Both the position numbers and the translations under genes were made by a program. The notes under the pieces were generated by a model, which saw only the letters and a program-made list of their open reading frames with translations, did not search any database and was not told the DNA's origin. Below are positions 46,601-54,900 of a DNA stretch of 64,000 nt, piece by piece. Within the stretch, counting starts at the first letter, position 1, and each line of letters begins with the position of its first letter. Source of the DNA: Amoebophrya sp. A120. Taxonomy: Eukaryota > Sar > Dinophyceae > Syndiniales > Amoebophryaceae. The stretch lies in assembly GCA_905178155.1 (NCBI GenBank), contig CAJINV010000006.1, positions 2,026,230 to 2,090,229 of the forward strand, read 5' to 3'.

Positions 46601-49600
46601 ATAATGGGACGGAAGCTGCTGCCCTTGTCTTCTTGCAACACAAACGTGATTTGTGACCTCAAATCAGCAACACAAATTTTCGAAAGCCTACCTCTTCAAT
46701 ATGGGGAGGGGGGATTTTTCCTTGCGATAACCAGTCCGGGGAATAGTTTGAGCCAGCTTCGCCACAGATCAAAGAGGGCGTCAGTTTTAGGCGGGGGAAA
46801 CGTCGCCGGCCTTCTCGACGGGACAGCGTTTAATCCTTTACATTTCCCGGGTAGTGGCGGGATGAACAATCTTCTTCACGAGGGCGTGCTACTTGGGAGC
46901 GGTATTTCGACTTCGTCACAACTACAACAGCCGCATTCAACATCAGCAAGAACTTTCCTCAGCTCTGGGATAATATCGGCTGACGACCATGACAGGATGT
47001 CAATCACGAGCTCGATGTCAGCCGTTTCGTCTTCCGTTGCGGCGGGCACTGGTGCAGAAGCTGCTCAGGAATTGAAGAAAACGCTAAGCCATGATGCGGC
47101 TGCGGGGGAATTGAAAAGACGGTCGACCCACTTGATGCAGCAGCAGATGAAAAAACACAGCGGGAGAAAGGAGAGACAGTCCTTAGTGCAGGAGCACTTA
47201 GTGCGGACAAAGTCGGCACCACCAGGAGGACGAGGTGGACCACAGAGTGCTGAAAGTAAAGCTGAATCTATAGCGGCGCAAGACGTTCAAAACTACAATC
47301 ACAAAGCTGCAACCACCAGTGCCTCCTCCGATCGAAAAAACCGGTTGGTGCTGCAGTCAAGCATTTTGGTCGAGGATGATGACATCAATCAGAATCAGGA
47401 CGCGGCGGCTCAAGTATCCTGTGCAAAAGTATCATACTCGTAGTGATCGCAGCCATGCAATACAAATCTCCTTCTTAACCGAAATCCGCATTACAAATTC
47501 CATTTTTCATGCTGAGGGAATTTGTCTTGCGGTTTCTACTAGTACGATACTTTTGCAATGCATATCAAGAACAGACGCAACATTTCGCCTCCCGTACCAG
47601 CGTGCGGTCGTTTCTTGCCGCAAACTATTCTGTATGACAGTGCACAAGAATTCCTCCGCCTCCTCCTCGTTTGTATAGCATAAACGGCAATACAAGCGCC
47701 AGCGACAGTGCATGTTTTGCATGACAAATTTGCTGCATAGGATTCTAGTGCTATTTGGGCTTCCAGAACTTGTCATGCAAACACTGCTAAGCGGCACAGC
47801 CTCGATTCGGCATTTTGCATGACAAATGAGGGGAGGGGGAGTTGTGCACATTCATACTCTGAGGCACATTTCCAAATCAAGCACGACCAATATGGCGTTC
47901 TCAAACGTTACATTCTCAACTGTTACATGAATTTGTGATGCAAGAACAGCAACAAGAAAATCGTCAAGCTTGCAGCTCTCGCATCACAAATTTCGAACAG
48001 ATTTTAGTGCTGTTTAGCCCTTCCAGAATTTGTCATGCGAAGCAACCTTGGTCGTCTGGCGGCTTATGGTAATTTTGCATGACAAATCATGTAACACTTG
48101 AGAATGTAACAGTTGAGAACGCCATAACCAAGATTTCCAGCAGCTGAAGCCCTCCACGCGGGAATTTCTCAAGCGGAAACAGTTTCAAGATTACAAGAAT
48201 TTCAAGAAGTACAACGAAACTAACGACTCAAAATTGATCCTTCTGACGTTTTCCAGCTGGCCGCTGTACGACGAGCTGGCGAAGAAGTTGCGAAGAGAGA
48301 TGGAAGCGATAATAGCGCACAACGAGGATGAGAATTTGGCAAGCGCGGAGAATATCAAATGCAAAAATGACTGGGACTGGAAGGTTGCTAGGTTTGTCAT
48401 GCAGCTTTTCCATGGCCCACGCGGTCTAGCATGCACTGCCTAGCATGACAGGTTCTGTGAGATATCTACCATGCCTTTCCTGCATGAGAAACTGCTCTAA
48501 ACTTGTTCAAAAGTGGCACTCTTTTGGTAGTCATGCAACACAAATTTTTCCACGATCCAGATGTAGCGTGGCAAGTTACACCCTTCCAGACCCAGACATA
48601 TTTGCATCTCATAGAGAAGACGCGGTACTACGTGTTGGCTGTGATGCCGGACTGGAGCGACGTGATTTTTCCCGAAGAGTATGGCGTGCTCAAACGTTAC
48701 ATGATTCTCAACTGTTACATGAATTTGTCATGCAAGACTACCTAAAGCCGCCAGATAATCAAGCTGCTTCGCATGACAAATCTCCGCGAAACTAAACAAC
48801 ATTCAAATCTGTGCCAAATCTGTGATGCGACAGCAGCAAGCTTGCCCCTTTGGCTGTTGCCATTCTTGCATCGCAAATTTATGTTGTAACAGTTGAGAGT
48901 GTAACAGTTGAGAACGCCATAAAGAGTACCGGTTCCGCACCGACGCAGAATTGGCGTCCGGAGAATTTACCGCATCTCAGCACCTGTTATCGGATGAGGA
49001 ACTTTTGCAAAAAAAGGCGCATCAACAGGTGTACTTCCACTACTCCCGCGAAGAACCATTCTCCGTGCTTTTCAAATACTGCGACTTAATCATCCACCAC
49101 GGCGGGAACGGGACCCGGGCGGAAGTTGCGCAAGCGGGCAAGCCCTCGATCATTGTAAGTTTCTCCGTTGACCAACCTTTCAACGGGCGGTGTTTAATGG
49201 CGCTCGGGTGCGGACTGCACATCACAGTGAATGATTATATCAAAAACACGGCAAGTAGTTCATCATCATCTTCATCCGGCCGACCTGGAAAGAAGAAAAA
49301 TGGTTCCAAGAAGAACACGACTCCTGCTGGTGGCCCTGTTACATCAACTACAGCCGTAGTATCCCGTGTAAAAACGTCCCCACCCCAGAGTCAAGATGGG
49401 GATTCTGCAACACAAACATTGAAGTTTTGGGAGTCACGCATGACAAGTTGCAGGCTGTACTGTAGTGCAGCTTAGCAAGGGAAGCCGCATAAGAAATCCA
49501 TCTCCTTATGCTTTTAACAGCATTACAAGTTCCAAAACACAATAGGAAATGACTCTGACGGGGATGCGCATTACAAATGCTCTTGTGCTTGCAAATCAGC

Positions 49601-50360
49601 ATGACAACTCTGGGGTGGGGATGTTTTTACATAGGATACGTAGCCGACCATGATTTGTTTCTGTCCACCGCGATACCGTTGCTGTGCGACCCGGCTTTTC
49701 CAGAAAAACAAGAATTCGAGAAGAACATTATGAACTGCAAATGTGATGTCTGGGTCTGGAAGGTGGTAACTTGTCATGGTAAATCTGAAGCATACAAAAA
49801 TCTGTGTTGCATGAGTGCCAAAAGCTGGTGTCCACTTTCGACCAAGTTGGGAAGGAGTTTCTCATGGAGGATAGGGATGGCAGTAGAGACCTCGCAGAGT
49901 CTGTAATGCTAAGTCCCGCATTCCAGACCTCATGGGTCATGGAAAATCTGCATGACAAGTTTCCACTCTTCCAGTCCCAGACACCTTTGCACTTGATAAA
50001 CATTCTCCGGGTGCGAAACGAATACAACGAGGAACTGCGAAGTAGCAACGCGCGGGTATCAAATGTAAAAATGTCTGGGTCTGGGAGACTCCGAGCTTTG
50101 TCATGCAGTTTTTCCAAGCTCCCTCACGTCTGGAATGCAGGGCCTAGCATCACAGGTTCTGCAGCTCCTTGGTGATGCGTATTCTGCATGAGAAATGCAC
50201 TCTCAGCATGGCCAGAAGTGGGCACCTTTTGCACGTTTATGCATCGCAGACCTTTGTAGGATCCGAAAAACGCATCATGTGTTCGGATCCTTCTAGACCC
50301 AGACACTTTTGCATTTGATAGCGGGAAAGGGCACTCAATTTCATCCATGGAGGCGGGTAA
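31679..50360 (+). CDS. Gene 4: membrane-anchored GT-B glycosyltransferase, sterol glucosyltransferase-like
   Basis: About 2,430 residues from 41 exons; exons are the intervals between the IEs listed. ATG 31679; stop TAA 50358-50360. Order: a disordered acidic amino terminus (~250 residues); four hydrophobic segments (exons near 33370-33445, two in 34083-34297, and 34932-35070); a Lys/His-rich linker; a Cys-rich segment near 37118; then the GT-B amino-terminal signature GTRGENQPYALL (~37810). A long insert follows, made of a tandemly repeated ~260-residue acidic segment. The GT-B carboxy-terminal domain is at 48132-49359, with SKLILLTFSSWP, the donor-site motif HHGGNGTRAEVAQAGKPSII and DQPFNG. 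Enzymes of this type (GT1/GT28 superfamily) move glucose from UDP-glucose to lipids such as sterols; substrate and donor here are inferred. One junction (40831-41034) is not cleanly resolved. Membrane anchoring and internal repeats are unusual for the family. Confidence 0.75.
32021..32286. mobile_element. IE, family A
   Basis: TSD AGGTC at 32016-32020 and 32287-32291. Gene 4 intron 1; removal is in frame. Confidence 0.9.
32348..32492. mobile_element. IE, family B
   Basis: TSD GGGCT at 32343-32347 and 32493-32497. Removal is in frame. Confidence 0.9.
32842..33071. mobile_element. IE, family G
   Basis: TSD CCACG at 32837-32841 and 33072-33076. Removal is in frame. Confidence 0.9.
33106..33364. 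mobile_element. IE, family H
   Basis: Ends TATGACCTGCTCAAACG / CCTGAGTGGGTTATA. TSD ACGCC at 33101-33105 and 33365-33369. Removal is in frame. Confidence 0.88.
33446..33739. mobile_element. IE, family D
   Basis: TSD CGTGA at 33441-33445 and 33740-33744. It splits the first transmembrane segment; removal gives LVIWLVIFRTF. Confidence 0.9.
33828..34077. mobile_element. IE, family I
   Basis: TSD GTTGT (33823-33827) / GTTGC (34078-34082). Removal is in frame. Confidence 0.82.
34298..34446. mobile_element. IE, family B
   Basis: TSD CCGAC at 34293-34297 and 34447-34451. The following exon, between this IE and the next, is only 18 nt. Confidence 0.9.
34470..34740. mobile_element. IE, family A
   Basis: TSD GGAAC at 34465-34469 and 34741-34745. 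Removal is in frame. Confidence 0.9.
34774..34926. mobile_element. IE, family B
   Basis: TSD GTGGA at 34769-34773 and 34927-34931. Removal is in frame. Confidence 0.9.
35071..35392. mobile_element. IE, family C
   Basis: TSD TGAGG at 35066-35070 and 35393-35397. Contains TTTGTGACCTCAAAT and GGCCACAAATCAGC palindromes. Removal is in frame. Confidence 0.9.
35447..36624. mobile_element. Long IE, family J, with internal hairpins
   Basis: The left end is TATCATAAGAAAAAGTG, then TTGACGTTACGGTTTT; the right end has the complement but stops at ACACTTTTT without its terminal TA. A 41-bp exon block (35406-35446) recurs at 36625-36665 with few mismatches. Removing the element plus one copy keeps gene 4 in frame. 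Internal hairpins share the TTGACGGTTTTTTGG motif. Confidence 0.78.
35845..36170. repeat. Hairpin array with TTGACGGTTTT arms
   Basis: Four occurrences of GTTGACGGTTTTTTGG or its complement, with CTAGATGAGGTG and CACGCTATGGTCCAT spacers. The second spacer also occurs in the hairpins at 22840-23190. Confidence 0.8.
36847..37112. mobile_element. IE, family A
   Basis: TSD GTTGC (36842-36846) / GCTGC (37113-37117). Removal is in frame. Confidence 0.83.
37922..38058. mobile_element. IE, family B
   Basis: Imperfect TSD TAACG (37917-37921) / TCACA (38059-38063). Removal is in frame just after the GT-B amino-terminal block. Confidence 0.78.
38179..39240. mobile_element. Long IE, family J-like, with internal hairpins
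   Basis: Ends TATTCAACAAAAAAGCATT / AATACTTTTTTGTTGGATA with the core TTAGCGTTAGCGTTTTG. TSD TTCGG at 38174-38178 and 39241-39245. Copies B and C have the empty site, which proves the insertion borders. Confidence 0.93.
38570..38825. repeat. Hairpin array with ACGCTAATAAACTCATG arms
   Basis: Four occurrences of AACGCTAATAAACTCATG or its complement, alternating in orientation with GATAGCGT spacers, inside the long IE. They echo the element's terminal TTAGCG motif. Confidence 0.82.
39690..39946. mobile_element. IE, family A
   Basis: TSD TCACA (39685-39689) / TCATG (39947-39951). Copy C has the uninterrupted site near 41815, reading Asn-His-Ala-Ile-Asp. Confidence 0.9.
40320..40472. mobile_element. 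IE, family B
   Basis: TSD ATCCA at 40315-40319 and 40473-40477. The right terminus has changed to CACA. The equivalent site is empty in copies A and C. Confidence 0.87.
40525..40779. mobile_element. IE, family A
   Basis: TSD TGCGC at 40520-40524 and 40780-40784. The site is empty in copy A (about 39315) and copy C. Confidence 0.92.
40831..41034. mobile_element. IE, family F, right end truncated
   Basis: Left end TATGACAGTGCACAACTCC. The right part stops at AATGAGGGGGAGAGCG without the GTTGTGCAC terminus, and copy C starts immediately after. The weak TSD (GCCGG/ACTGG) predicts a 205-nt removal, which shifts the frame; 204 nt keeps it. Confidence 0.6.
41036..42100 (+). repeat. Gene 4 repeated coding segment, copy C
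   Basis: Second full copy of the acidic segment, with one IE. After CTACACTTAC it continues into unique sequence (Ala-Tyr-Ser-Val-Arg), whereas copy A runs into copy B. Confidence 0.85.
41249..41511. mobile_element. IE, family A
   Basis: TSD GCGGA at 41244-41248 and 41512-41516. Copy A has the uninterrupted site (CAGCGAAATAAGC near 39390). Confidence 0.93.
42283..42557. mobile_element. IE, family A
   Basis: TSD AACAT at 42278-42282 and 42558-42562. Removal is in frame in gene 4. Confidence 0.88.
42602..42860. mobile_element. IE, family H
   Basis: TSD AAACG at 42597-42601 and 42861-42865. Removal is in frame. Confidence 0.88.
42906..43166. mobile_element. IE, family G
   Basis: TSD GGGTG (42901-42905) / GGCTG (43167-43171). 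Core AAAACTGTCTC. Removal is in frame. Confidence 0.82.
43356..43644. mobile_element. IE, family A
   Basis: TSD CTTCC (43351-43355) / CTTTC (43645-43649). Removal gives LFYFLIDDE in frame. Confidence 0.85.
43917..44193. mobile_element. IE, family A
   Basis: TSD GGCCA at 43912-43916 and 44194-44198. Removal is in frame. Confidence 0.9.
44244..44456. mobile_element. IE, family I
   Basis: TSD GTATC (44239-44243) / GTCTC (44457-44461). Removal gives YLPEDFYD in frame. Confidence 0.85.
44507..44667. mobile_element. IE, family J, short form
   Basis: Ends TATCCAACAAAAAAGTG / CACTTTTTCCTGTGATA; core GTTAACGTTAACGG. TSD CAGCT at 44502-44506 and 44668-44672. Confidence 0.9.
44831..44983. mobile_element. 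IE, family B
   Basis: TSD AGACA at 44826-44830 and 44984-44988. Removal is in frame. Confidence 0.9.
45159..45428. mobile_element. IE, family A
   Basis: TSD TTGAC at 45154-45158 and 45429-45433. Removal is in frame. Confidence 0.9.
45508..45656. mobile_element. IE, family B
   Basis: TSD GAAAA (45503-45507) / GAAGA (about 45657-45661). Removal is in frame. Confidence 0.84.
45766..46031. mobile_element. IE, family A
   Basis: TSD CGGAC (45761-45765) / CGGAT (46032-46036). Removal is in frame. Confidence 0.86.
46112..46323. mobile_element. IE, family G
   Basis: TSD TCCAA at 46107-46111 and 46324-46328. Removal is in frame. Confidence 0.9.
46407..46729. mobile_element. IE, family C
   Basis: TSD ACCAG at 46402-46406 and 46730-46734. 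Removal is in frame. Confidence 0.9.
47415..47564. mobile_element. IE, family B
   Basis: TSD TCAAG at 47410-47414 and 47565-47569. Removal is in frame. Confidence 0.9.
47633..47856. mobile_element. IE, family F
   Basis: TSD TTCTG (47628-47632) / CTCTG (47857-47861). Removal is in frame. Confidence 0.84.
47891..48126. mobile_element. IE, family H
   Basis: TSD ACCAA at 47886-47890 and 48127-48131. Removal is in frame, just before the GT-B carboxy-terminal domain. Confidence 0.9.
48353..48613. mobile_element. IE, family A
   Basis: TSD GAGAA at 48348-48352 and 48614-48618. Removal is in frame. Confidence 0.9.
48680..48921. mobile_element. IE, family H
   Basis: TSD AAGAG at 48675-48679 and 48922-48926. 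Removal is in frame. Confidence 0.9.
49360..49638. mobile_element. IE, family D
   Basis: TSD CGTAG at 49355-49359 and 49639-49643. It lies downstream of the donor-site motif; removal is in frame. Confidence 0.9.
49729..49998. mobile_element. IE, family A
   Basis: TSD AACAT at 49724-49728 and 49999-50003. Removal is in frame. Confidence 0.9.
50057..50320. mobile_element. IE, family A
   Basis: TSD GCGGG at 50052-50056 and 50321-50325. Last IE of gene 4. Confidence 0.9.
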
Positions 50361-51911
50361 GGTTGTTGTAGGGTAGCGCGCAGAGCAGTTTGCTTGCAAT
50401 GCCTGGCAACTTTTCTTCTACTTCTTAAACCAATATGATTTTCGTGCGTGACAAGGACAAGATTAAATGCAATTGATCCATCTCTTCTATCGGCAATGCT
50501 AGTTGGTACTACTTTGACTCTCAACACTCATCATGATTCTCAGTTTGACATTACATTACTCTATGATACATGCACTGACACACATGGAAGAAGAGGCGCC
50601 GCAACGCCTAAAGAGTTAGTGCCTCGTGGCAGGGATTTGCACGACTGTGTCGGGTCTCCTCTCAAGGAGAGGCACAACTGCATGATGCCTGGTGACTTTA
50701 TTTTACTACATACATTTGATTCGCATAAAAAACAAGACGAAGAATAAAATCAGTCTTAAGTTAAATTCTACATGTTTTTTACCTCATTTCGGCACGACAC
50801 GTCCCTGTCCTTCGGGAGGTCCGGTCCATCGCATTCGGGCGTGGGTCATCTTCTACGGGTCGGTCGGCCCCTGCAAAAAACGACGGAAAACGCAGTCATC
50901 ATTTTGCCTGTAAGTTTTCTGATTGGTTTATTTCTCCCGCTCCTGATGTGTGAGCATGAGTATATCATGATGACGAGATGATTCATGTGATGAAAAAGCC
51001 ACGACCACAGATCAATTTGCCGTCATTGGCCTCTGAATTCAGTCGCTGCAACTCCGCGACTTAGTTGATCTGCGTGTTCCGTCGTCGCAGGTGTGAGTTC
51101 CGGATAGGATGAGTCAATAGTTCTGCGCCGCATGGCTGCAAGAACACTCAGGTCGTTCCTATCCTGGACGATCGGCGCTCTCCTTTTTATTGCTTCTTGT
51201 GTGCTTCTTGTTTGAGCATTGATGTCCTTTTTGTCTTGCAGTTTTTCGAGGTCTACTCATTGTGTGCCTTTAGGCTGTACAATCGTCTTCCTTCCGCCCG
51301 TTTGCAAAGGCCGATCCATGTTTGCTCTTCCGAAGATCAAGATCTTTAAACTTTTGACGTTGTGTTTTGTAATAGAGCATTTACTTAAGACAGAAATGTA
51401 AATGTATGTCATTCCAACATCAATCTTGATTGTTGCACCCGCCGCATTTTGATTTTCATTTTGGTGAGCCTGCATGGGAATAAAGTAGTTTTTAGGACGG
51501 CAAAGGCAGAATTATAATCTGCACGCATGAACAAGATGAAGCTGAAGCTCGAATGATCTTCCCGCGTTGTCTTCACATGACGATCCGGCGGAAAGAAGCA
51601 CGGCCTCTTGTTCGTTTCTGCTGGTGCTGTCCAGCTGGTCGATGTCGATCCAGCATCCAGGTGCTGCAATAAGCATGGGTATAAACCACGGGAACCAAGA
51701 TCATGACCACATGCGATCAGACTCCACAGACAAATTTCTAAAAACACCGACCACGAGCTACAACAGCTGCACATTATTGCGGCATTTAAGTAACGACGGC
51801 GACATGAGAAGAAGATGATCACGGCTTCTCCCGCGCGGAAAATTTTTCCAGCTGTTCCGTTTCTTATTTGCAGCACAAGTTAAGAGAGACCTTCTTGAAC
51901 CCGCCGTCGCC
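50361..51911. other. Intergenic between genes 4 and 5
   Basis: No convincing frame and no IE ends. AT-rich; it presumably holds the 3' end of gene 4 and the promoter of gene 5, but no specific signal was recognised. Confidence 0.5.
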
Positions 51912-54900
51912 ATGGACCACGCCGCCGCCGGCCCGGCGGACTTTGACGAAACTTGTTCAGTCCGCACGAATGCAGATATACGGAGATGGCGGGAAGTGGA
52001 GCTGACCCGGACACCCGTCGTCGACACGACGGAGCGGATATGCAGTGTAAAAGCATCGCACTCGTAGCGATGGCAGTCATGCATTACAATTTTTTTTCGT
52101 ATAGGTAAATCCGCATGACAAACGTTGTTTCTCATGCTAAGGAAATTTGTAATGCATTCATACGAGTACGGTACTTTTGCAATGCATAGCGGACGAGCAG
52201 CAGCCAGCACAATGCAAGCAATAACGCTGGTCAACAGCTGAATTCGAACAGCAGAACGCTGTCTGCCGCAGAGCAATACCAACAGAACTTAGGTTTGCAA
52301 ACTAATTCGAGCAGTTCCTCTAGCAGCACAAGGAGAACCGGGAGCACAGGGAGCAACCATGTTGTCAACAAGAATACTACAGCAGGAGGCTCTACTGGTT
52401 CATCTGGTTCCAACACAGCTGGTGGTGCAAATCAGCAATACAGCAGCCCCAACCCGCACGACAGAGGGGGGAACAGTGGTAATCAGATGAATTATATCCA
52501 GGAAAAAAAACCCATCCCCATCCATTCACTGCATGACAAATACGTGGATTTTATGCATGTTTTGCATAACAAGATGGGGATGGGTGTTTTTTCCTGGAGA
52601 AATTCGGACCCCAAAACCGAAATTGTGAAGCCGGTGGAAAGATCGGGCGCCTTATGCAATACAAATATCCCGTACATGTACAGGATGCATCACAAACTTC
52701 ACCGATTGGGGGTGTAAATAAAGTTGCCATGCGAAACTAGGATCGAAGCCACGTTTTGTCATGCAGAGGCCGCATTTCTACGTGTGCGGGAAATTTATTG
52801 TGGATACGCCTCGGGGGTGGTTTATGGACGGTACCTGTGGCTGTATGGAGGCTACAACGGGAGTAGGGGCGGGCGGTTGGATGATCTGTTTCGGTTTGAT
52901 CTAGAGAAAAGACGGTGGCAGCGTATAATACCGAAGGGGGACAAAAAACCAATGGCAAGGGAAAACAACGGGGCGCTGGTGGTCAGGGGCAAAATGTATA
53001 TCGAAGTGTCTTGCTCTTGCTGTTTCATCTGCATGAGAATTCGAAGTCGAACTGTCATGCTGCTCCTGCATGAAAAAAAATTTAGGTTCTTCATATCCGA
53101 TCGTCTGAGACGAAAAAAGTACAATCTACTGACCCCTCAGGTACATCTTCGGCGGTTATTCAGGGTTTACCTGGCTCAACGACTTTTGGTGTTTCGACTT
53201 CAAAACCAAAATTTGGGACCGGGTAGAAGGCGGCGACATCGGCCACGTCCCGTCATTGCGATTTGGCTACGTGTCGGCACAATACAAAGACCAAACAATT
53301 TTTATCTTTGGCGGGTACGATGGGTCAACTTGGTTAAATGACATGTATGAATTCTCCTTATGCACTGCAAAAGTATCGAGTGCACGTACTTCTAGTATGA
53401 ATCGCATGACAAATTTCCTCAGCATGAGAAATTGTAATTTGTAATGCTGATTGAACTTGGCAAAAAAATCTGTAATGCGACGTAAATGCTGTATTAATAC
53501 GAGTGCGATACTTTTGCAATTAATTCTCCTTCGAGCCTAGCAAAAAGTCCTCTGCGAACATCCAGAACTCAGCGCCACCGAATATCAAGAATAAAAACCC
53601 CCCTTCCCGCCCATATCAAAACGGAAATCTGTGATGCAGATTTGTGGTCACAAATCGGCTTTGTCATGCTACAAGGGCAAAGATGCAGACACTGTAGTGC
53701 TAGGTGGCGTCGGAAGGTTTTGTATCTTGAGCATGACAGGAGGCAGCTGGAAGTGGGAGACAGCATGACAAACTCCCTGCAAACGACGCCGCAGCTGCGG
53801 CTCTTTGACTTCTGGCATGACAAGTCGGTTTGTGTGCTCAAATACAGCATCACAATTTTTTTCGTTTTCGATATAGCAGGGAGGGGGGATTTTTCCTGTT
53901 GATGCCGAATCTCCAAACCTCCGCCGCAGTCAGTGCTGCAGCGGGCGGGAGTCCGACCCTGCAGGGGAACTCCCCCACGTTAAGTTCAAACACAACGAAC
54001 CCACCACCAGTGCCGCTGCAGCCACTGAAGTATCGGGAATGGCTGAAGACTCAGCAGTATCCTGTGCAAAAGTATCGTACTCGTACTAATTGCAAATATG
54101 CATGACAAATTTCTTTCCTAAGGCGAAACAGCATTACAAATTCCACTTTCCTTCTTGCCAAAATTTGTAATGCAATTACTATACATTATATTCATGCGAA
54201 AAAAGAGGTAGACAGAGGGTCCCAGAGAGGTGGCCAAGAGGTCAAAAAGAGGTCGACAGAGGTAGAAAAGAGGTCGACAGAGGTGGAGAGGTGGCGCGGG
54301 ACCCCGTTCGAGAGGGTCCGCGAGAGGGTGCGCGAATAAGGCCCGCAGTAAGCGCCCACCCTTAGGCGCCGCCTAAGTGGCACAGAGGGTGCAGAGAGGT
54401 CAAAAAGAGGGGGCGCGAGAGGTCGACAGAGGTGGAGGAAGGTGGCGCGAATAAGGGGCGACCTCTCGCGGACCCTCTTGGCCACCTCTCGGCCACCTCT
54501 GTCGACCTCTACCCGCGAGTATAGCCGGATTATTAGCGGGGACCCCCAAAAGAGGTCAGAAAGAGGGTCTGCGAGAGGTCTGCGAGAGGCTAAAACACAA
54601 ACAAGCGGTCGCGAATCCGCATGGTGCTGCCAATATTTGCCATTGCAGGCCATTCGCGGACTTGTTTTCTTCGGCGGCTTTCCGCGCCACCCTCTCGCGC
54701 ACCCTCTCGCGCCACCCTCTCGCGCCACCCTCTCGCGCACCCTCTCGCGCCACCCTCTCGCGCACCCTCTCGCGCCACCCTCTCGCGCACCCTCTCGCGC
54801 AACCCTCTTGCGCCACCCTCCCGCGCCACCCTCTCCCGCCGGGCGGGCGGCTTCTGTTCGCCCCCGGTGTTCTTTGCGGCTGCTCCCTGCGCAGAGCGCC

